A stretch of 46,523 bases of DNA from Eubacterium ramulus (GTDB lineage: Bacteria; Bacillota; Clostridia; Lachnospirales; Lachnospiraceae). Shown here piece by piece: positions 17,583-27,246 of the stretch. The notes under the pieces were generated by a model. That model was not told the origin of the DNA. It worked only from the letters and a program-made list of their open reading frames with translations, and did no database searches. The position numbers and the translations under genes were made by a program. The first letter of the stretch is position 1, and each line of letters starts with the position of its first letter. The DNA lies in assembly GCF_003122485.1 (NCBI RefSeq), contig NZ_JRFU01000022.1:1-46523 (forward strand), written 5' to 3'.

Positions 17583-20000
17583 ATGACAACTTCATTATCT
17601 TGGATAAAAGCATATGTTCCGGAATTAGAAGTAGAGCCGCAGGAATACATGGATGCGATGACACTTTCCGGTTCAAAAGTAGAAGGATATAAAAAATTAG
17701 ATGAGGATCTGGAAAAAATCGTCATCGGTCAGGTATTAAAAGTAGAGAAACACCCGGATGCAGACAAACTGGTGATCTGCCAGGTAGATATCGGCGGAGA
17801 GACCACACAGATCGTAACCGGTGCACCAAATGTATTTGAAGGTGCAAAAGTTCCGGTTGTATTAGACGGCGGACGTGTTGCCGGCGGACATGATGGAAAA
17901 GTCGTAGAAGGCGGCATCAAGATCAAAAAAGGTAAATTAAGAGGTGTGGAATCCAACGGTATGATGTGTTCCATCGAGGAGCTTGGATCCAATACCGATA
18001 TGTATCCAGATGCAGCCGCTGACGGACTTTACATCTTACCGGAAGATGCTCCGGTAGGAGAGAGCGCGGTATCTTATCTGGGATTAGATGACGTAGTAGT
18101 AGAGTACGAAATTACATCCAACCGTGTAGACTGCTTCGCCATTCTTGGTATTGCACGTGAGGCAGCAGCTACTTTCGGAAAAGAGTTTGTTCCGCCGGTA
18201 GTGACAGAGACAGGAAATTCTGAGGATGTCAACGATTACATCAAAGTATCTGTCGAGGATGCAGATCTTTGCCCACGTTATACCGCACGTGTAGTAAAAA
18301 ATATCAAAATCGCACCGTCACCGAAGTGGATGCAGCACAGACTGGCTGCTCACGGTATCCGTCCGATCAACAATATCGTAGATATCACAAACTACGTGAT
18401 GGAAGAGTTTGGTCAGCCGATGCATGCATATGATCTGGATACGATTGCAGGTCATGAGATCCGTGTTCGCCGTGCAGCAAAAGGTGAGAAATTCGTGACA
18501 TTAGATGGTCAGGAGCGTACTTTAGATGACAGCATTCTGATGATCTGTGACGGTGAGAAAGCCGTTGGACTTGCAGGTATCATGGGTGGCGAAAACTCCA
18601 TGATCACAGATAATGTACAGACGATGTTATTTGAGGCAGCATGCTTCGATGGAACAAACATCCGTCTGTCCAGCAAAAAAGTAGGTCTTCGTACCGACGC
18701 CTCTTCCAAATTTGAAAAAGGTCTGGATCCGAACAATGCCATCGTGGCTATGAACCGTGCCTGCCAGCTCATCGAAGAACTTGGCGCAGGTGAAGTCGTT
18801 GGCGGTGTCGTTGATGTATACCAGAAAGAAATGACAGGCAGAAGAATCGCATTTGATCCGGATTGGATCAATGGTCTGCTCGGAACTGATATTTCTGCAG
18901 AGACAATGATCGGATATTTCAAAAAAATCGACCTTGGTTTTGATGAGGAGACACAGGAAGTCATCGTTCCATCCTGGAGACAGGATTTGCTCCGTGATGC
19001 AGATATCGCAGAGGAAGTAGCACGTTTCTACGGATATGACAATATCCCGACAACACTTCCATCCGGAGAATCCACAACAGGTAAACTGTCCTTTAAACTT
19101 CGTGTAGAGGAAGTGGCAAGAGAAGTTGCCCAGTTCTGCGGATTTTCACAGGGAATGACATACTCCTTTGAGAGTCCGAAGGTATTTGATAAATTATTAC
19201 TTCCGGCAGACAGTCAGCTGCGTAATACCGTAACTATTTCCAATCCGCTTGGAGAGGACTTCAGTATTATGCGTACAGTTTCTTTAAATGGAATGCTGAC
19301 CTCTCTTTCTACCAACTTCAATCGTAGAAACAAAGATGTTCGACTGTATGAATTAGGAAATATTTATCTGCCAAAACAGGAGCCTGTTACAGAACTTCCG
19401 GAAGAGCGCATGCAGTTTACACTGGGATTCTACGGTGATGGCGATTTCTATACCATGAAAGGTGTTATTGAGGAATTTCTGTATAAAGTAGGTATGAATC
19501 TGAAACCGGAGTATGATCCGGAGTCGGAATTGTCCTTCTTACATCCTGGACGTCAGGCAAATGTTATTTATGATGGTCAGGTAATCGGCTACCTCGGTGA
19601 GGTTCATCCGACTGTTGCAGCAAATTACTCCATTAAAGATCGCGTATACGTTGCTGTCATTGATATGCCGGAAATCGTTTCCCGTGCAACCTTTGACCGA
19701 AAATACGAAGGCATTGCAAAATACCCGGCAGTCAGCCGTGACCTCAGTATGGTTGTTCCGAAACATGTACTTGCAGGCGATATTGAGAAGGTATTTGACG
19801 AGAGAGGCGGCAAGATTCTTGAGTCTTATGAATTATTTGATATTTATGAGGGCGCACAGATTAAAGCAGGATTCAAATCTCTGGCTTATAAACTGACCTT
19901 CCGTGCAAAAGACCGTACGTTAGAGGAAGCAGATATCACTGCTGCCATGAAGAAGATCATGAACGGTCTGGAGCGTCTTGGTATCGAGTTGCGCCAGTAG
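17583..20000 (+). CDS. pheT: Phenylalanyl-tRNA synthetase beta subunit
   Basis: This 805-residue subunit holds an N-terminal tRNA-binding (EMAP-like) domain at about 40-150, the B3/B4 editing domain near 210-400, a B5 domain near 400-475, a class-II-like core, and the C-terminal ferredoxin-fold anticodon-binding domain at about 710-805 ([14 protein letters not shown]...). Length is normal. The start at 17583 is selected because AGGAG lies upstream and [15 protein letters not shown] is a typical start. The gap from pheS includes a small hairpin CGTAGATT/AATCTGCACG without a U-tract. It shares the T-box-regulated transcript. Confidence 0.97.
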   Translation: MTTSLSWIKAYVPELEVEPQEYMDAMTLSGSKVEGYKKLDEDLEKIVIGQVLKVEKHPDADKLVICQVDIGGETTQIVTGAPNVFEGAKVPVVLDGGRVAGGHDGKVVEGGIKIKKGKLRGVESNGMMCSIEELGSNTDMYPDAAADGLYILPEDAPVGESAVSYLGLDDVVVEYEITSNRVDCFAILGIAREAAATFGKEFVPPVVTETGNSEDVNDYIKVSVEDADLCPRYTARVVKNIKIAPSPKWMQHRLAAHGIRPINNIVDITNYVMEEFGQPMHAYDLDTIAGHEIRVRRAAKGEKFVTLDGQERTLDDSILMICDGEKAVGLAGIMGGENSMITDNVQTMLFEAACFDGTNIRLSSKKVGLRTDASSKFEKGLDPNNAIVAMNRACQLIEELGAGEVVGGVVDVYQKEMTGRRIAFDPDWINGLLGTDISAETMIGYFKKIDLGFDEETQEVIVPSWRQDLLRDADIAEEVARFYGYDNIPTTLPSGESTTGKLSFKLRVEEVAREVAQFCGFSQGMTYSFESPKVFDKLLLPADSQLRNTVTISNPLGEDFSIMRTVSLNGMLTSLSTNFNRRNKDVRLYELGNIYLPKQEPVTELPEERMQFTLGFYGDGDFYTMKGVIEEFLYKVGMNLKPEYDPESELSFLHPGRQANVIYDGQVIGYLGEVHPTVAANYSIKDRVYVAVIDMPEIVSRATFDRKYEGIAKYPAVSRDLSMVVPKHVLAGDIEKVFDERGGKILESYELFDIYEGAQIKAGFKSLAYKLTFRAKDRTLEEADITAAMKKIMNGLERLGIELRQ

Positions 20001-20031
20001 AAAGTTGGTGTCTGTATTGAATGAAAACGAA

Positions 20032-21057
20032 ATGAAGGTAACAGATTATTATTTTGATCTGCCACAGGAGCAGATTGCGCAGGACCCGCTGGAGGATCGT
20101 TCATCCTCCAGACTTCTGGTCCTGGATAAAGAGACTGGCGAGTATTCTCATCATGTATTCCGGGAAATCACAGAATTCCTGAAACCAGGTGACTGCCTTG
20201 TCTTAAACAATACAAAAGTAATTCCGGCCCGTCTGTTTGGTGAAAAAGAGGGGACTCAGGCAAAAATTGAAATTCTGTTGCTAAAACGCAAGGAAAACGA
20301 TGTCTGGGAAACGCTGGTAAAACCGGGTAAAAAGGCAAAAGTCGGCACAAAAATTATTTTTGGTGGTGGACTTTTAGTCGGTGAAGTGATTGATATCGTG
20401 GAAGAGGGCAACCGTCTGATCAAATTTACTTATGAAGGAATTTTTGAAGAAATTCTGGATCAGTTAGGTCAGATGCCGCTACCGCCATATATCACACATC
20501 AGTTAAAGGACAAGAACCGTTATCAGACTGTTTATGCAAAATATGACGGTTCTGCAGCAGCTCCGACTGCAGGGTTACATTTTACACCGGAACTGCTTCA
20601 GCAGGTAAAGGATATGGGCGTTGATATTGCAGAGGTAACATTGCATGTCGGACTTGGTACGTTTCGTCCGGTAAAAGTGGACAATATCCTGGAACACCAT
20701 ATGCATTCAGAGTTCTATATGGTAACACAGGAAGCCGCTGACAAGATCAACAATGCGAAGAAAAACGGTCATCGTGTAATTTGTGTTGGAACTACAAGCT
20801 GCCGTACCATTGAGTCCGCAGCGGACGAAAACGGTATGCTGAGAGAAAGCAGCGGATGGACGGAGATATTCATCTATCCGGGTTATCAATTCAAAGTGCT
20901 GGATTGTCTGATCACAAACTTCCATCTGCCGGAGTCAACATTATTAATGCTGGTTTCTGCACTTGCGGGAAGAGAGCATGTGCTGGCGGCTTATGAGGAA
21001 GCAGTGAAGGAAGGATACAGATTTTTCTCCTTCGGGGATGCGATGTTTATTCAGTAG
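20032..21057 (+). CDS. queA: tRNA preQ1(34) S-adenosylmethionine ribosyltransferase-isomerase
   Basis: This 341-residue enzyme moves the ribosyl part of S-adenosylmethionine onto preQ1 in tRNA to make epoxyqueuosine. Motifs are clear: [20 protein letters not shown] at the N-terminus, then [35 protein letters not shown] and [12 protein letters not shown] in the middle, and [21 protein letters not shown] near the end. ATG 20032 gives the standard N-terminus but lacks a good ribosome site; TTG 20005 or GTG 20008 are possible in-frame alternatives. It begins about 30 bases after pheT, so translation may be coupled. The other queuosine genes are not in the window. Confidence 0.95.
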   Translation: MKVTDYYFDLPQEQIAQDPLEDRSSSRLLVLDKETGEYSHHVFREITEFLKPGDCLVLNNTKVIPARLFGEKEGTQAKIEILLLKRKENDVWETLVKPGKKAKVGTKIIFGGGLLVGEVIDIVEEGNRLIKFTYEGIFEEILDQLGQMPLPPYITHQLKDKNRYQTVYAKYDGSAAAPTAGLHFTPELLQQVKDMGVDIAEVTLHVGLGTFRPVKVDNILEHHMHSEFYMVTQEAADKINNAKKNGHRVICVGTTSCRTIESAADENGMLRESSGWTEIFIYPGYQFKVLDCLITNFHLPESTLLMLVSALAGREHVLAAYEEAVKEGYRFFSFGDAMFIQ

Positions 21058-21087
21058 AAAGAATTTCTAAGAAAATATAGTGGGATA

Positions 21088-21133
21088 AATAGTACCTGTG
21101 ACAGCGTGTGTGCTGTCGCGGGTGCTATTTTTG
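21088..21133. terminator. Shared terminator between queA and the MFS gene
   Basis: An 18-bp stem with wobble pairs (21088-21105 with 21112-21129, loop GTGTGT) has T-rich sequence on the plus side and A-rich sequence before it. It lies between convergent genes and can serve both; its 3' edge overlaps the stop of the MFS gene. Confidence 0.85.
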
Positions 21134-22324
21134 CGATTGCTGATTTTTTCGATATAGAAGAAAGAGCATGAATAATAGAATTACTGGAAAAATAAGCCCG
21201 CATCTCATGCCGCTCCTAATATTATTCCCGGCGTTCTGAGTGATACGGCCAACAATTCCAGGCCCGATACTGCCGCCTAAATCTCCTGCCATGGCAAGGA
21301 GAGAGAACATAGCTGTCCCCCCTTTTGGAAACGTTTTTGAGGAAATACTGATCGTTCCCGGCCACATAATTCCAACTGAAAATCCACATACTATACAACC
21401 GATAAGTCCGATAATCGAATTAGATGACAAGGCAGAAAGAAGATAGCAGATAACACATAATATGCCGGAACCACCCATAAACTTCATTAAATCCAGCTGT
21501 TTTCCATATTTCCCAAAAATTATGCGGCTGATGCCCATGGTGACTGCAAACATACATGGACCTGCTAAATCTCCCAGTGCTTTTGACAATCCCAGTGCAG
21601 ATTCGGCATAAGCAGATGCCCATTGAGCCATTGCAAGTTCAGAAGCTCCAGAACATACCATCAGACATATCACAACCCAGAAAAAAGGTTTGGCAAATAG
21701 ACTTTTAATTCCCATCCCAGTGCCATTATCAACCAGATGCTCAATCGGACAGGTCATGAAATTATAAGTGTTAACAGCAGGAATCAGTGCCCATATCACG
21801 GCAAGCCATTTCCAGCTGTTTATGCCGAATATCAGAAAAAACAAGCTGGAAATCAAAATTGTTCCAACAGCTCCCCAACAGTAAAAGGAATGGAGCAGGC
21901 TCATCGTTGCTTCTTTGTTTTCAAATGGACAGGCTTCAATAATAGGGCTGCAAAGCACTTCGATTAAGCCACTTCCGATAGCATAAACAACGACACTGCA
22001 TATAATTCCAATGAAAGGATCAGGTAAAAGATCAGGTAAAAATGCCAGTCCAACCAGACCAAGTGAAGCAAATATTTCTGATGCAACAACGCAAATACGA
22101 TATCCGATATAATCTACTAATTTGGCACAGAACAGATCAACCAGAAGCTGTGTGAAAAAGAAGAACGTGGATATCAAAGCAATATTACCGAGAGAAATAT
22201 GATAGTCATTGTGAAATTTTAAAAAAAGAAGCGGTGCAAAGTTTGCCGCAATAGCCTGCGTGATAAAGCCCATATAACAGGCAATTTTTGTCTTATGATA
22301 GTCATTTTTCTTTACTACATTCAC
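21125..22324 (-). CDS. MFS transporter, probably sugar-type
   Basis: This 399-residue protein has about 12 hydrophobic segments and the major-facilitator fold. The loop after TM2 (AKLVDYIGYRICVVASEIF) matches the MFS A-like motif region. The overall look resembles FucP/sugar-permease-like carriers, but the substrate is not readable. Its ATG is three bases after the stop of the DUF1349 gene on the same strand, so they form a tight operon. Codon use is more AT-rich than in the pheST-queA block. An AraC-type regulator is divergent, which suggests substrate-induced expression. Confidence 0.85.
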   Translation of the reverse strand: MNVVKKNDYHKTKIACYMGFITQAIAANFAPLLFLKFHNDYHISLGNIALISTFFFFTQLLVDLFCAKLVDYIGYRICVVASEIFASLGLVGLAFLPDLLPDPFIGIICSVVVYAIGSGLIEVLCSPIIEACPFENKEATMSLLHSFYCWGAVGTILISSLFFLIFGINSWKWLAVIWALIPAVNTYNFMTCPIEHLVDNGTGMGIKSLFAKPFFWVVICLMVCSGASELAMAQWASAYAESALGLSKALGDLAGPCMFAVTMGISRIIFGKYGKQLDLMKFMGGSGILCVICYLLSALSSNSIIGLIGCIVCGFSVGIMWPGTISISSKTFPKGGTAMFSLLAMAGDLGGSIGPGIVGRITQNAGNNIRSGMRCGLIFPVILLFMLFLLYRKNQQSQK

Positions 22325-22327
22325 TTT

Positions 22328-22915
22328 CTATTTTCCACTCCGAATATTTTTAACAGTTTTATGTTCAATAGAAAGATGTTCATAAATACGTTTTCCACCA
22401 TTCCCGCTTGGAGCCTGAGCTAGTAATCCGACTTTGATGATTGGTTTAGACGGCAAATGGAAATATCTCATCATGTAAAAGTTTATACCATCTGCTGAAT
22501 AATGGAATGCAAAATTATTTCCTACTCTGCATACCTGAAGCCAGGCAGAATTGCTTTCAATGTTACAGCCGTTTGCATCATCTGAATCGCCTTTTGTAAC
22601 AACACTTACAGCTGCATGGGTTCCAAAATCTGTCAGTTCAAAACAACATTTTGCCCAATGACTCTCATCTGCCATTACCATTACAGAAGCAGAATCATAG
22701 ATTTCTTTAAAATCATGGGATACTTTTACTTTAAGAACAAAGTCTCCATTAATTTCAGTATAATAATATGGGGCATTACAAAGTGTTTCTGGCAAAATAC
22801 CTTCTTCACATTCGTCAATGCTGCCACAAAAAAAGTCTGTTTTTGGTGGTGCGGTTATTTCAATTCTGTCTCCTTCAATGCTGATCTCACTTTCATTCAT
22901 CCATTTAAAATTCAT
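22328..22915 (-). CDS. DUF1349 / YesU-like protein
   Basis: This 195-residue protein matches the DUF1349 family (concanavalin-like beta-sandwich, as in YesU). Family features are NAPYYYTEINGDFVLKVKVS, SASVMVMADESHWAKCCFEL, VVTKGDSDDANG and WLQVCRVGNNFAFHYSADG near 105-160. Such proteins are linked with sugar metabolism, but a catalytic role is not established. The start at 22915 is preferred: AGAGG lies 7 bases upstream and it begins MNFKWMNESEI, while the longer start at 22933 has no ribosome site. It is the first gene of the operon with the MFS permease. Confidence 0.83.
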   Translation of the reverse strand: MNFKWMNESEISIEGDRIEITAPPKTDFFCGSIDECEEGILPETLCNAPYYYTEINGDFVLKVKVSHDFKEIYDSASVMVMADESHWAKCCFELTDFGTHAAVSVVTKGDSDDANGCNIESNSAWLQVCRVGNNFAFHYSADGINFYMMRYFHLPSKPIIKVGLLAQAPSGNGGKRIYEHLSIEHKTVKNIRSGK

Positions 22916-22944
22916 ACGAATACCTCTTTTCAATTTTTTATTTG

Positions 22945-23002
22945 ATTATATAGCAAACAATAAACATATGCATTGAATTAAATCACCAGAATACTGTATA
23001 AT
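22945..23002. promoter_or_regulatory. Divergent promoters of the AraC gene and the DUF1349-MFS operon
   Basis: Plus strand: TTGAAT (22973-22978) and TATAAT (22997-23002) with 18 bases between, for the AraC gene. Minus strand: a TATAAT -10 box read from 22950 to 22945 lacks a good -35 box, which is typical of an activator-dependent promoter and fits control by the AraC protein. Confidence 0.6.
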
Positions 23003-23025
23003 ATCGTAAAAGGAAAGAATGTGAT

Positions 23026-23934
23026 ATGGAGATGGATTATAATAAAATACTTACAGACGAGGACTTTATGGAAATCAAGCAGCACGGAAGCAGTGATTAT
23101 CCATTTCAGTATTATTATGATGATCTGGAATTATTTGATTTTCATTGTATAGAATGGCACTGGCACAGAGAATTTGAGTTTTTATATGTTGAGTCTGGAC
23201 AAATTATATGTGGAATAGGTGAAAAACAGATTATATTGTCAAAAGGAGATGCAATTTTTATCAATTCTAAAATATTACATCGGTTTTATTCATCATCAGG
23301 TGGTGTTATTCCTAACTTTGTGTGTATGCCTGAATTTATTGCACCACAGAATAGTTTGGTCTATAAAAAATATATTTTACCAATCATTTCATCGAATATG
23401 TCTTTCCAGTGTTTTCAGATTGCTGAACCATGGCAGGCAAGAATTATAGAAATTATGATAAAAATAATGGAAACACAGGAGAATGAGAAAATAAGGGAGT
23501 TTTCCACTTTGGCATTGTTGCAGGATTTATGGCTGATTTTTTACGAAAATGTAAAGTTATCGGATAAAGAAAAAATGCAAACAGTTGACGAGACTGCACA
23601 GAAAAGAGTTCAGTTGATGATGCAATATATACATGAAAACTATAATCATGAGCTGTCACTGGATGAAATAGCTTCACATATCGGAATCAGCAAAAGTACT
23701 GCGCTTAATTTGTTTCAACGATTTTTACATATTACACCGGTCAGTTATTTGATAGGATATAGACTGCAGGCAGCTTCTTGGCTATTGAAAAATACGAATA
23801 AAAAAGTAAAATCTATTGCCTATGAAAGTGGATTCCATAATGTTGATTATTTTTGCAGATTGTTTAAAAAACGTTATCATTTAACACCATCTGAATATCG
23901 TTGCGCATGCTTAAAACAGTATAGCAGTAAGTGA
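23026..23934 (+). CDS. AraC-family transcriptional regulator
   Basis: This 302-residue DNA-binding protein has an N-terminal cupin-like sensor (FHCIEWHWHREFEFLYVESG, then KGDAIFINSKILHRFY) and a C-terminal double helix-turn-helix (about 195-295; IHENYNHELSLDEIASHIGI, and KSIAYESGFHNVDYFCRLFKKRY). AGGAAAG stands upstream of ATG 23026; ATG 23032 is a close alternative. It is divergent from the DUF1349-MFS operon and probably activates it in response to a sugar or related ligand. Codons are AT-rich like that operon, so the three genes may have moved together. Confidence 0.9.
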   Translation: MEMDYNKILTDEDFMEIKQHGSSDYPFQYYYDDLELFDFHCIEWHWHREFEFLYVESGQIICGIGEKQIILSKGDAIFINSKILHRFYSSSGGVIPNFVCMPEFIAPQNSLVYKKYILPIISSNMSFQCFQIAEPWQARIIEIMIKIMETQENEKIREFSTLALLQDLWLIFYENVKLSDKEKMQTVDETAQKRVQLMMQYIHENYNHELSLDEIASHIGISKSTALNLFQRFLHITPVSYLIGYRLQAASWLLKNTNKKVKSIAYESGFHNVDYFCRLFKKRYHLTPSEYRCACLKQYSSK

Positions 23935-23984
23935 TCGCTGGATGAGTCAACTATATTCAAGAATGCCTCTGCAATCCTGCCGGA

Positions 23985-24032
23985 GGCTATAGCAGCTGGC
24001 AAGTAGCGAAAGCGGATTGCGAATGTCCGCTT
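23985..24032. repeat. Interspersed hairpin repeat, copy 2
   Basis: Blocks TAGCAGCT and GCAAGTAGCG lead to the hairpin AAGCGGAT (24010-24017), loop TGCGAAT, GTCCGCTT (24025-24032). The loop is identical to the other copies. A GCCTC/GAGGC hairpin lies just upstream (23965-23987), as a different hairpin does in copy 1. Confidence 0.7.
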
Positions 24033-24057
24033 TACATGACGATACTGAGATTTACAG

Positions 24058-24102
24058 GTCTCCAAGAGTCTCTCAAGGTCTCTTAAGAGACCCTTAGAGA
24101 CT
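24058..24102. promoter_or_regulatory. Helically phased GTCTCT array and palindrome upstream of LURP-like gene
   Basis: GTCTCC (24058), GTCTCT (24068) and GTCTCT (24078) are spaced by exactly 10 bases. They are followed by the inverted AGAGAC at 24086 and 24096, also 10 bases apart. The centre GGTCTCTTAAGAGACC (24077-24092) is a perfect 16-base palindrome and the outer AGTCTCT/AGAGACT arms also match. There is no U-tract after it. It looks like a multi-site operator on one face of the helix, or a long RNA hairpin, just before the ribosome site AAGGAG. Confidence 0.6.
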
Positions 24103-24126
24103 GTTAAGAATAAGAAGGAGTAACAT

Positions 24127-24603
24127 ATGCAATTATTAATTGAACAACGTGTATTTTCCTGGTCAGATACATATGATATCTACGATGAACAGGGAAATCA
24201 GAAGTATTTTGTAAAAAATGAACTTATCTCATTAGGACACCGCCTGCATGTATACGATGCGGCGCATAATGAAATTGGATTTATCAAACAGAAACTATTC
24301 TGCTTACTTCCGACTTTTGAAATCGAATGGAACGGACAGTTGATGGGACACATCGAGCAGAGATTTGCTTTATTCCGCCCAAAATATGATGTGGATTTCA
24401 TGGGATGGCGTGCAGAAGGTGATTTCATGGGCTGGGATTACGATGTGTATGAAGCGTGCAGCGCAGTCGTTCACGTACATAAAAAGATTCTGAGCTGGGG
24501 CGACACCTATGCCATCGAGTTTGATGATCCGAAGCATGAAATTCCGGCATTGTTACTGGTATTGGCCATTGATGCGGCAAATTGTTCACAGAATAATTCT
24601 TAA
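24127..24603 (+). CDS. LURP-one-related / YxjI-like protein
   Basis: This 158-residue protein looks like the LURP-one-related (YxjI, tubby-like fold) family, beta-strand-rich proteins of unknown biochemical role. Typical signs are the RVFSWSDTYDIYDEQGNQKYFVKNE opening, repeated short strands with GHRLHVYDAAHNEIGFIKQK, and a second copy-like phrase KKILSWGDTYAIEFDDP near the end. Length fits the family. AAGGAG precedes the ATG by about 7 bases. It sits between the AraC gene and topB and has an unusual repeat array in front of it, hinting at its own regulation. Confidence 0.8.
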   Translation: MQLLIEQRVFSWSDTYDIYDEQGNQKYFVKNELISLGHRLHVYDAAHNEIGFIKQKLFCLLPTFEIEWNGQLMGHIEQRFALFRPKYDVDFMGWRAEGDFMGWDYDVYEACSAVVHVHKKILSWGDTYAIEFDDPKHEIPALLLVLAIDAANCSQNNS

Positions 24604-24664
24604 ATGTCCGTTTTACAAAGGCTGAAGGAATAGAACAAAAAGTAGAAAGAGAATTAGCAAGAAT

Positions 24665-26851
24665 ATGGGAAAAACATTAGTCATTGCCGAAAAACCTTCC
24701 GTTGGGCGGGATATCGGCAGAGTTTTAAAGTGTGGAAAGAAAATTGACGGAGCTTTGGAAGGCAGTCAGTATATTGTAACCTGGGGATTAGGCCACTTGG
24801 TTACATTGGCAGATCCGGAGCATTATGATAAAAAATACAAAGACTGGAAAATGGAAGACCTTCCGATGCTTCCGGAGAAGATGGATATCGAGGTCATCAA
24901 GCAGACTGGAAAGCAATATCAGGCAGTAAAAAGCCAGATTTACCGCAAGGATGTGTCAGATATTGTCATTGCCACCGATGCTGGCCGAGAGGGAGAGTTG
25001 GTTGCCCGCTGGATTTTGAAAAAAGCGGACAATCATAAGCCATGCAAACGTCTTTGGATTTCTTCTGTAACAGATAAGGCAATCCGTCAGGGATTTGAGC
25101 ATCTGAAAAGCGCAAAAGAATACGATAATCTGTACCATGCGGCAGTCTGCCGTGCGGAGGCAGACTGGCTGGTGGGATTAAATGCCACCAGAGCATTGAC
25201 CTGCAAATACAATGCGCAGTTGTCCTGTGGTCGTGTGCAGACACCGACCCTAGCCATGATTGCAAAGCGGGAAGAAGAAATTCGGAAATTTGTTCCAAAA
25301 CCATACTATGGGCTGCAATTGCAGGCAGAGGGTGTGGTATTTACCTGGAAAGATGAAAAAAGTGGCAGTTATCGCAGTTTTCAGAAAGACCGGATAGCGA
25401 ATATTCAGAAAAAATTGTCCGGAAAGAAATTGCAGATCATAAAAGCAGATACAAAGGTGAAAAAGCAGGGCGCACCACAATTATATGACCTGACACAGTT
25501 GCAACGGGAAGCGAATCAGAAATTTGGATTTTCTGCAAAAGAAACGTTGAATATTATGCAGCGGTTGTATGAAAATCATAAAGTTCTGACTTATCCGCGA
25601 ACGGATTCCCGTTATTTGACGGCAGATGTCCTTGGAACTATTAAAGAGCGTCTGCAGGCCATCAATGCCGGTGTTTACCGGGAGTTTGCTGCTCCGTTGA
25701 TCCGCCGTGAACTGCCGAAGAAACCTGCATTTGTTAATGATGCAAAAGTCAGCGACCATCATGCGATCATTCCAACGGAGCAGGCACCAAATTATATCCA
25801 TATGAGTAATGAGGAACGAAAAATCTACGATATGGTAGTGCGCAGATTTCTGGCAGTTATGTATCCGGCGTATGAATACGAAGAATCAGTATTGGCCGCA
25901 GAAGTGGAAGGAGAACATTTTTACGCCAGAGGAACCCGTCCGTTGCATATGGGATGGAAAGCGGTTTATGAAAATCAGTCCGAGGATGAGGAAGAAGAGG
26001 AATTAAAACGCCAGAATCTTCCTGTAATGCAAAAAGGGCAGGAATTTTCTATCTCCAATATCCGCCTGACAGAAGGTAAGACAAAGCCACCTGCACGATT
26101 TACCGAAGGCACGCTGATCGCTGCCATGGAAAATCCAGTGCGTTATATGGAAAGTGGCAATAAAGAAATGGCAAAGACACTTGGCGCGACCGGCGGTTTA
26201 GGAACGGTTGCGACCAGAGCGGATATTATTGAAAAATTGTTCTCCAGCTTTTTGTTAGAGAAAAAAGGCGAAGACATTTATACTACAGCAAAAGCACGCC
26301 AGCTTCTGGAACTGGTTCCGGAAGATCTTCGTAAGCCGGAACTGACGGCAGAATGGGAGATGAAATTGTCAAAGATCGCAGAAGGCAAACTTTCTGACCG
26401 GAAATTCATGAATGAGATTCGGACGTATTCAACAGATTTGGTCAAAGAAATCAAGACAGCGGAAGGAACGTTCCGTCATGATAATATGACAAACAAACTT
26501 TGTCCGAATTGCGGGAAACGTCTGCTTGCTGTAAATGGCAAAAACAGTCGAATGCTTGTATGCCAGGATCGGGAATGTGGATACCGCCAGACGATTGCGA
26601 AGACTACGAACGCCCGCTGCCCGCAGTGTCATAAACGAATGGAACTGATTGGAAGCGGTGAGAATGCTTCTTTTGTATGCAAGTGTGGATATAAGGAACG
26701 TCTGAGTAAATTTCAGGAGCGCCGGAAAAAAGAGGGCGCAGGAGTTTCCAAGCGTGATGTACAGAATTATCTGAAGAAACAGCAGAAAGAGGCAAAGCAG
26801 GAGACTGGCAGCAATGCAATGCTGGATGCACTGAAAAACATTAAATTATAA
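24665..26851 (+). CDS. topB: DNA topoisomerase III-type enzyme
   Basis: This 728-residue type IA topoisomerase relaxes or decatenates DNA through a single-strand break. The Toprim domain starts at the N-terminus (KTLVIAEKPSVGRDIGRVL) with ATDAGREGELVAR near 103-115. The catalytic tyrosine is Tyr310 in VLTYPRTDSRYL. The C-terminal region carries a four-cysteine zinc ribbon (CPNCGKRL, then CQDRECGY) and a second one (CPQCHKRM, then CKCGY). Length is longer than the E. coli core because of this tail. The ribosome site is weak. Chromosomal topB and the plasmid-type enzymes look alike; no mobile-element genes flank this one. Confidence 0.93.
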   Translation: MGKTLVIAEKPSVGRDIGRVLKCGKKIDGALEGSQYIVTWGLGHLVTLADPEHYDKKYKDWKMEDLPMLPEKMDIEVIKQTGKQYQAVKSQIYRKDVSDIVIATDAGREGELVARWILKKADNHKPCKRLWISSVTDKAIRQGFEHLKSAKEYDNLYHAAVCRAEADWLVGLNATRALTCKYNAQLSCGRVQTPTLAMIAKREEEIRKFVPKPYYGLQLQAEGVVFTWKDEKSGSYRSFQKDRIANIQKKLSGKKLQIIKADTKVKKQGAPQLYDLTQLQREANQKFGFSAKETLNIMQRLYENHKVLTYPRTDSRYLTADVLGTIKERLQAINAGVYREFAAPLIRRELPKKPAFVNDAKVSDHHAIIPTEQAPNYIHMSNEERKIYDMVVRRFLAVMYPAYEYEESVLAAEVEGEHFYARGTRPLHMGWKAVYENQSEDEEEEELKRQNLPVMQKGQEFSISNIRLTEGKTKPPARFTEGTLIAAMENPVRYMESGNKEMAKTLGATGGLGTVATRADIIEKLFSSFLLEKKGEDIYTTAKARQLLELVPEDLRKPELTAEWEMKLSKIAEGKLSDRKFMNEIRTYSTDLVKEIKTAEGTFRHDNMTNKLCPNCGKRLLAVNGKNSRMLVCQDRECGYRQTIAKTTNARCPQCHKRMELIGSGENASFVCKCGYKERLSKFQERRKKEGAGVSKRDVQNYLKKQQKEAKQETGSNAMLDALKNIKL

Positions 26852-27246
26852 GTCGACGAATAGAATTTCTGAACAAAATACAGGTGAAGAATATAAAAAT
26901 CAGAAGTAACGGCAGAAATTGATTCAAGATAGAAATTTAAGCTGAATATCTGACTGAAATAAAGTAGTCAGAGAACAATAATTAAAAGGGCGAAAAGATA
27001 CGGTAAAACGTGAATTTTCGCCTTTTTTGCACTTATTGATACACAATTTGCATTTTTATTCACTTTTTAAAATTATACATGAATTTGTTTCATCTATAAA
27101 ATGAAAAAAAGTCATTTCATCTCTTTACATTCAAAAAGTACACCGATATAATGTTAAAAGTTGATGAAAATAAGAAATTTATTTCATAAGTAAATGTTAT
27201 TTACTGCGCTGCTTGCGCAGTTGCATAAGAAGGAGAGAGATAGATC
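26852..27246 (+). promoter_or_regulatory. topB-por intergenic region with terminator, promoter and leader
   Basis: The first part ends in a terminator (26989-27028). A near-consensus promoter follows: TTTACA (27124-27129), 17 bases, TATAAT (27147-27152). Upstream of it are two TTTCATCT direct repeats (27088, 27115) and an inverted ATGAAA between them, possible regulator sites. The leader of about 85 bases has a CTGCGC/GCGCAG hairpin (27208-27224) just before the ribosome site AAGGAGAG. No riboswitch was recognised. Confidence 0.65.
26989..27028 (+). terminator. Rho-independent terminator after topB
   Basis: GGCGAAAA (26989-26996) pairs with TTTTCGCC (27015-27022), followed by six T. Confidence 0.8.

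Noticed and set aside
23965-24102. CRISPR-like array near 24000-24100
   Set aside because: The repeated unit is only 6 bases at a 10-base period, with no spacers and no cas genes.
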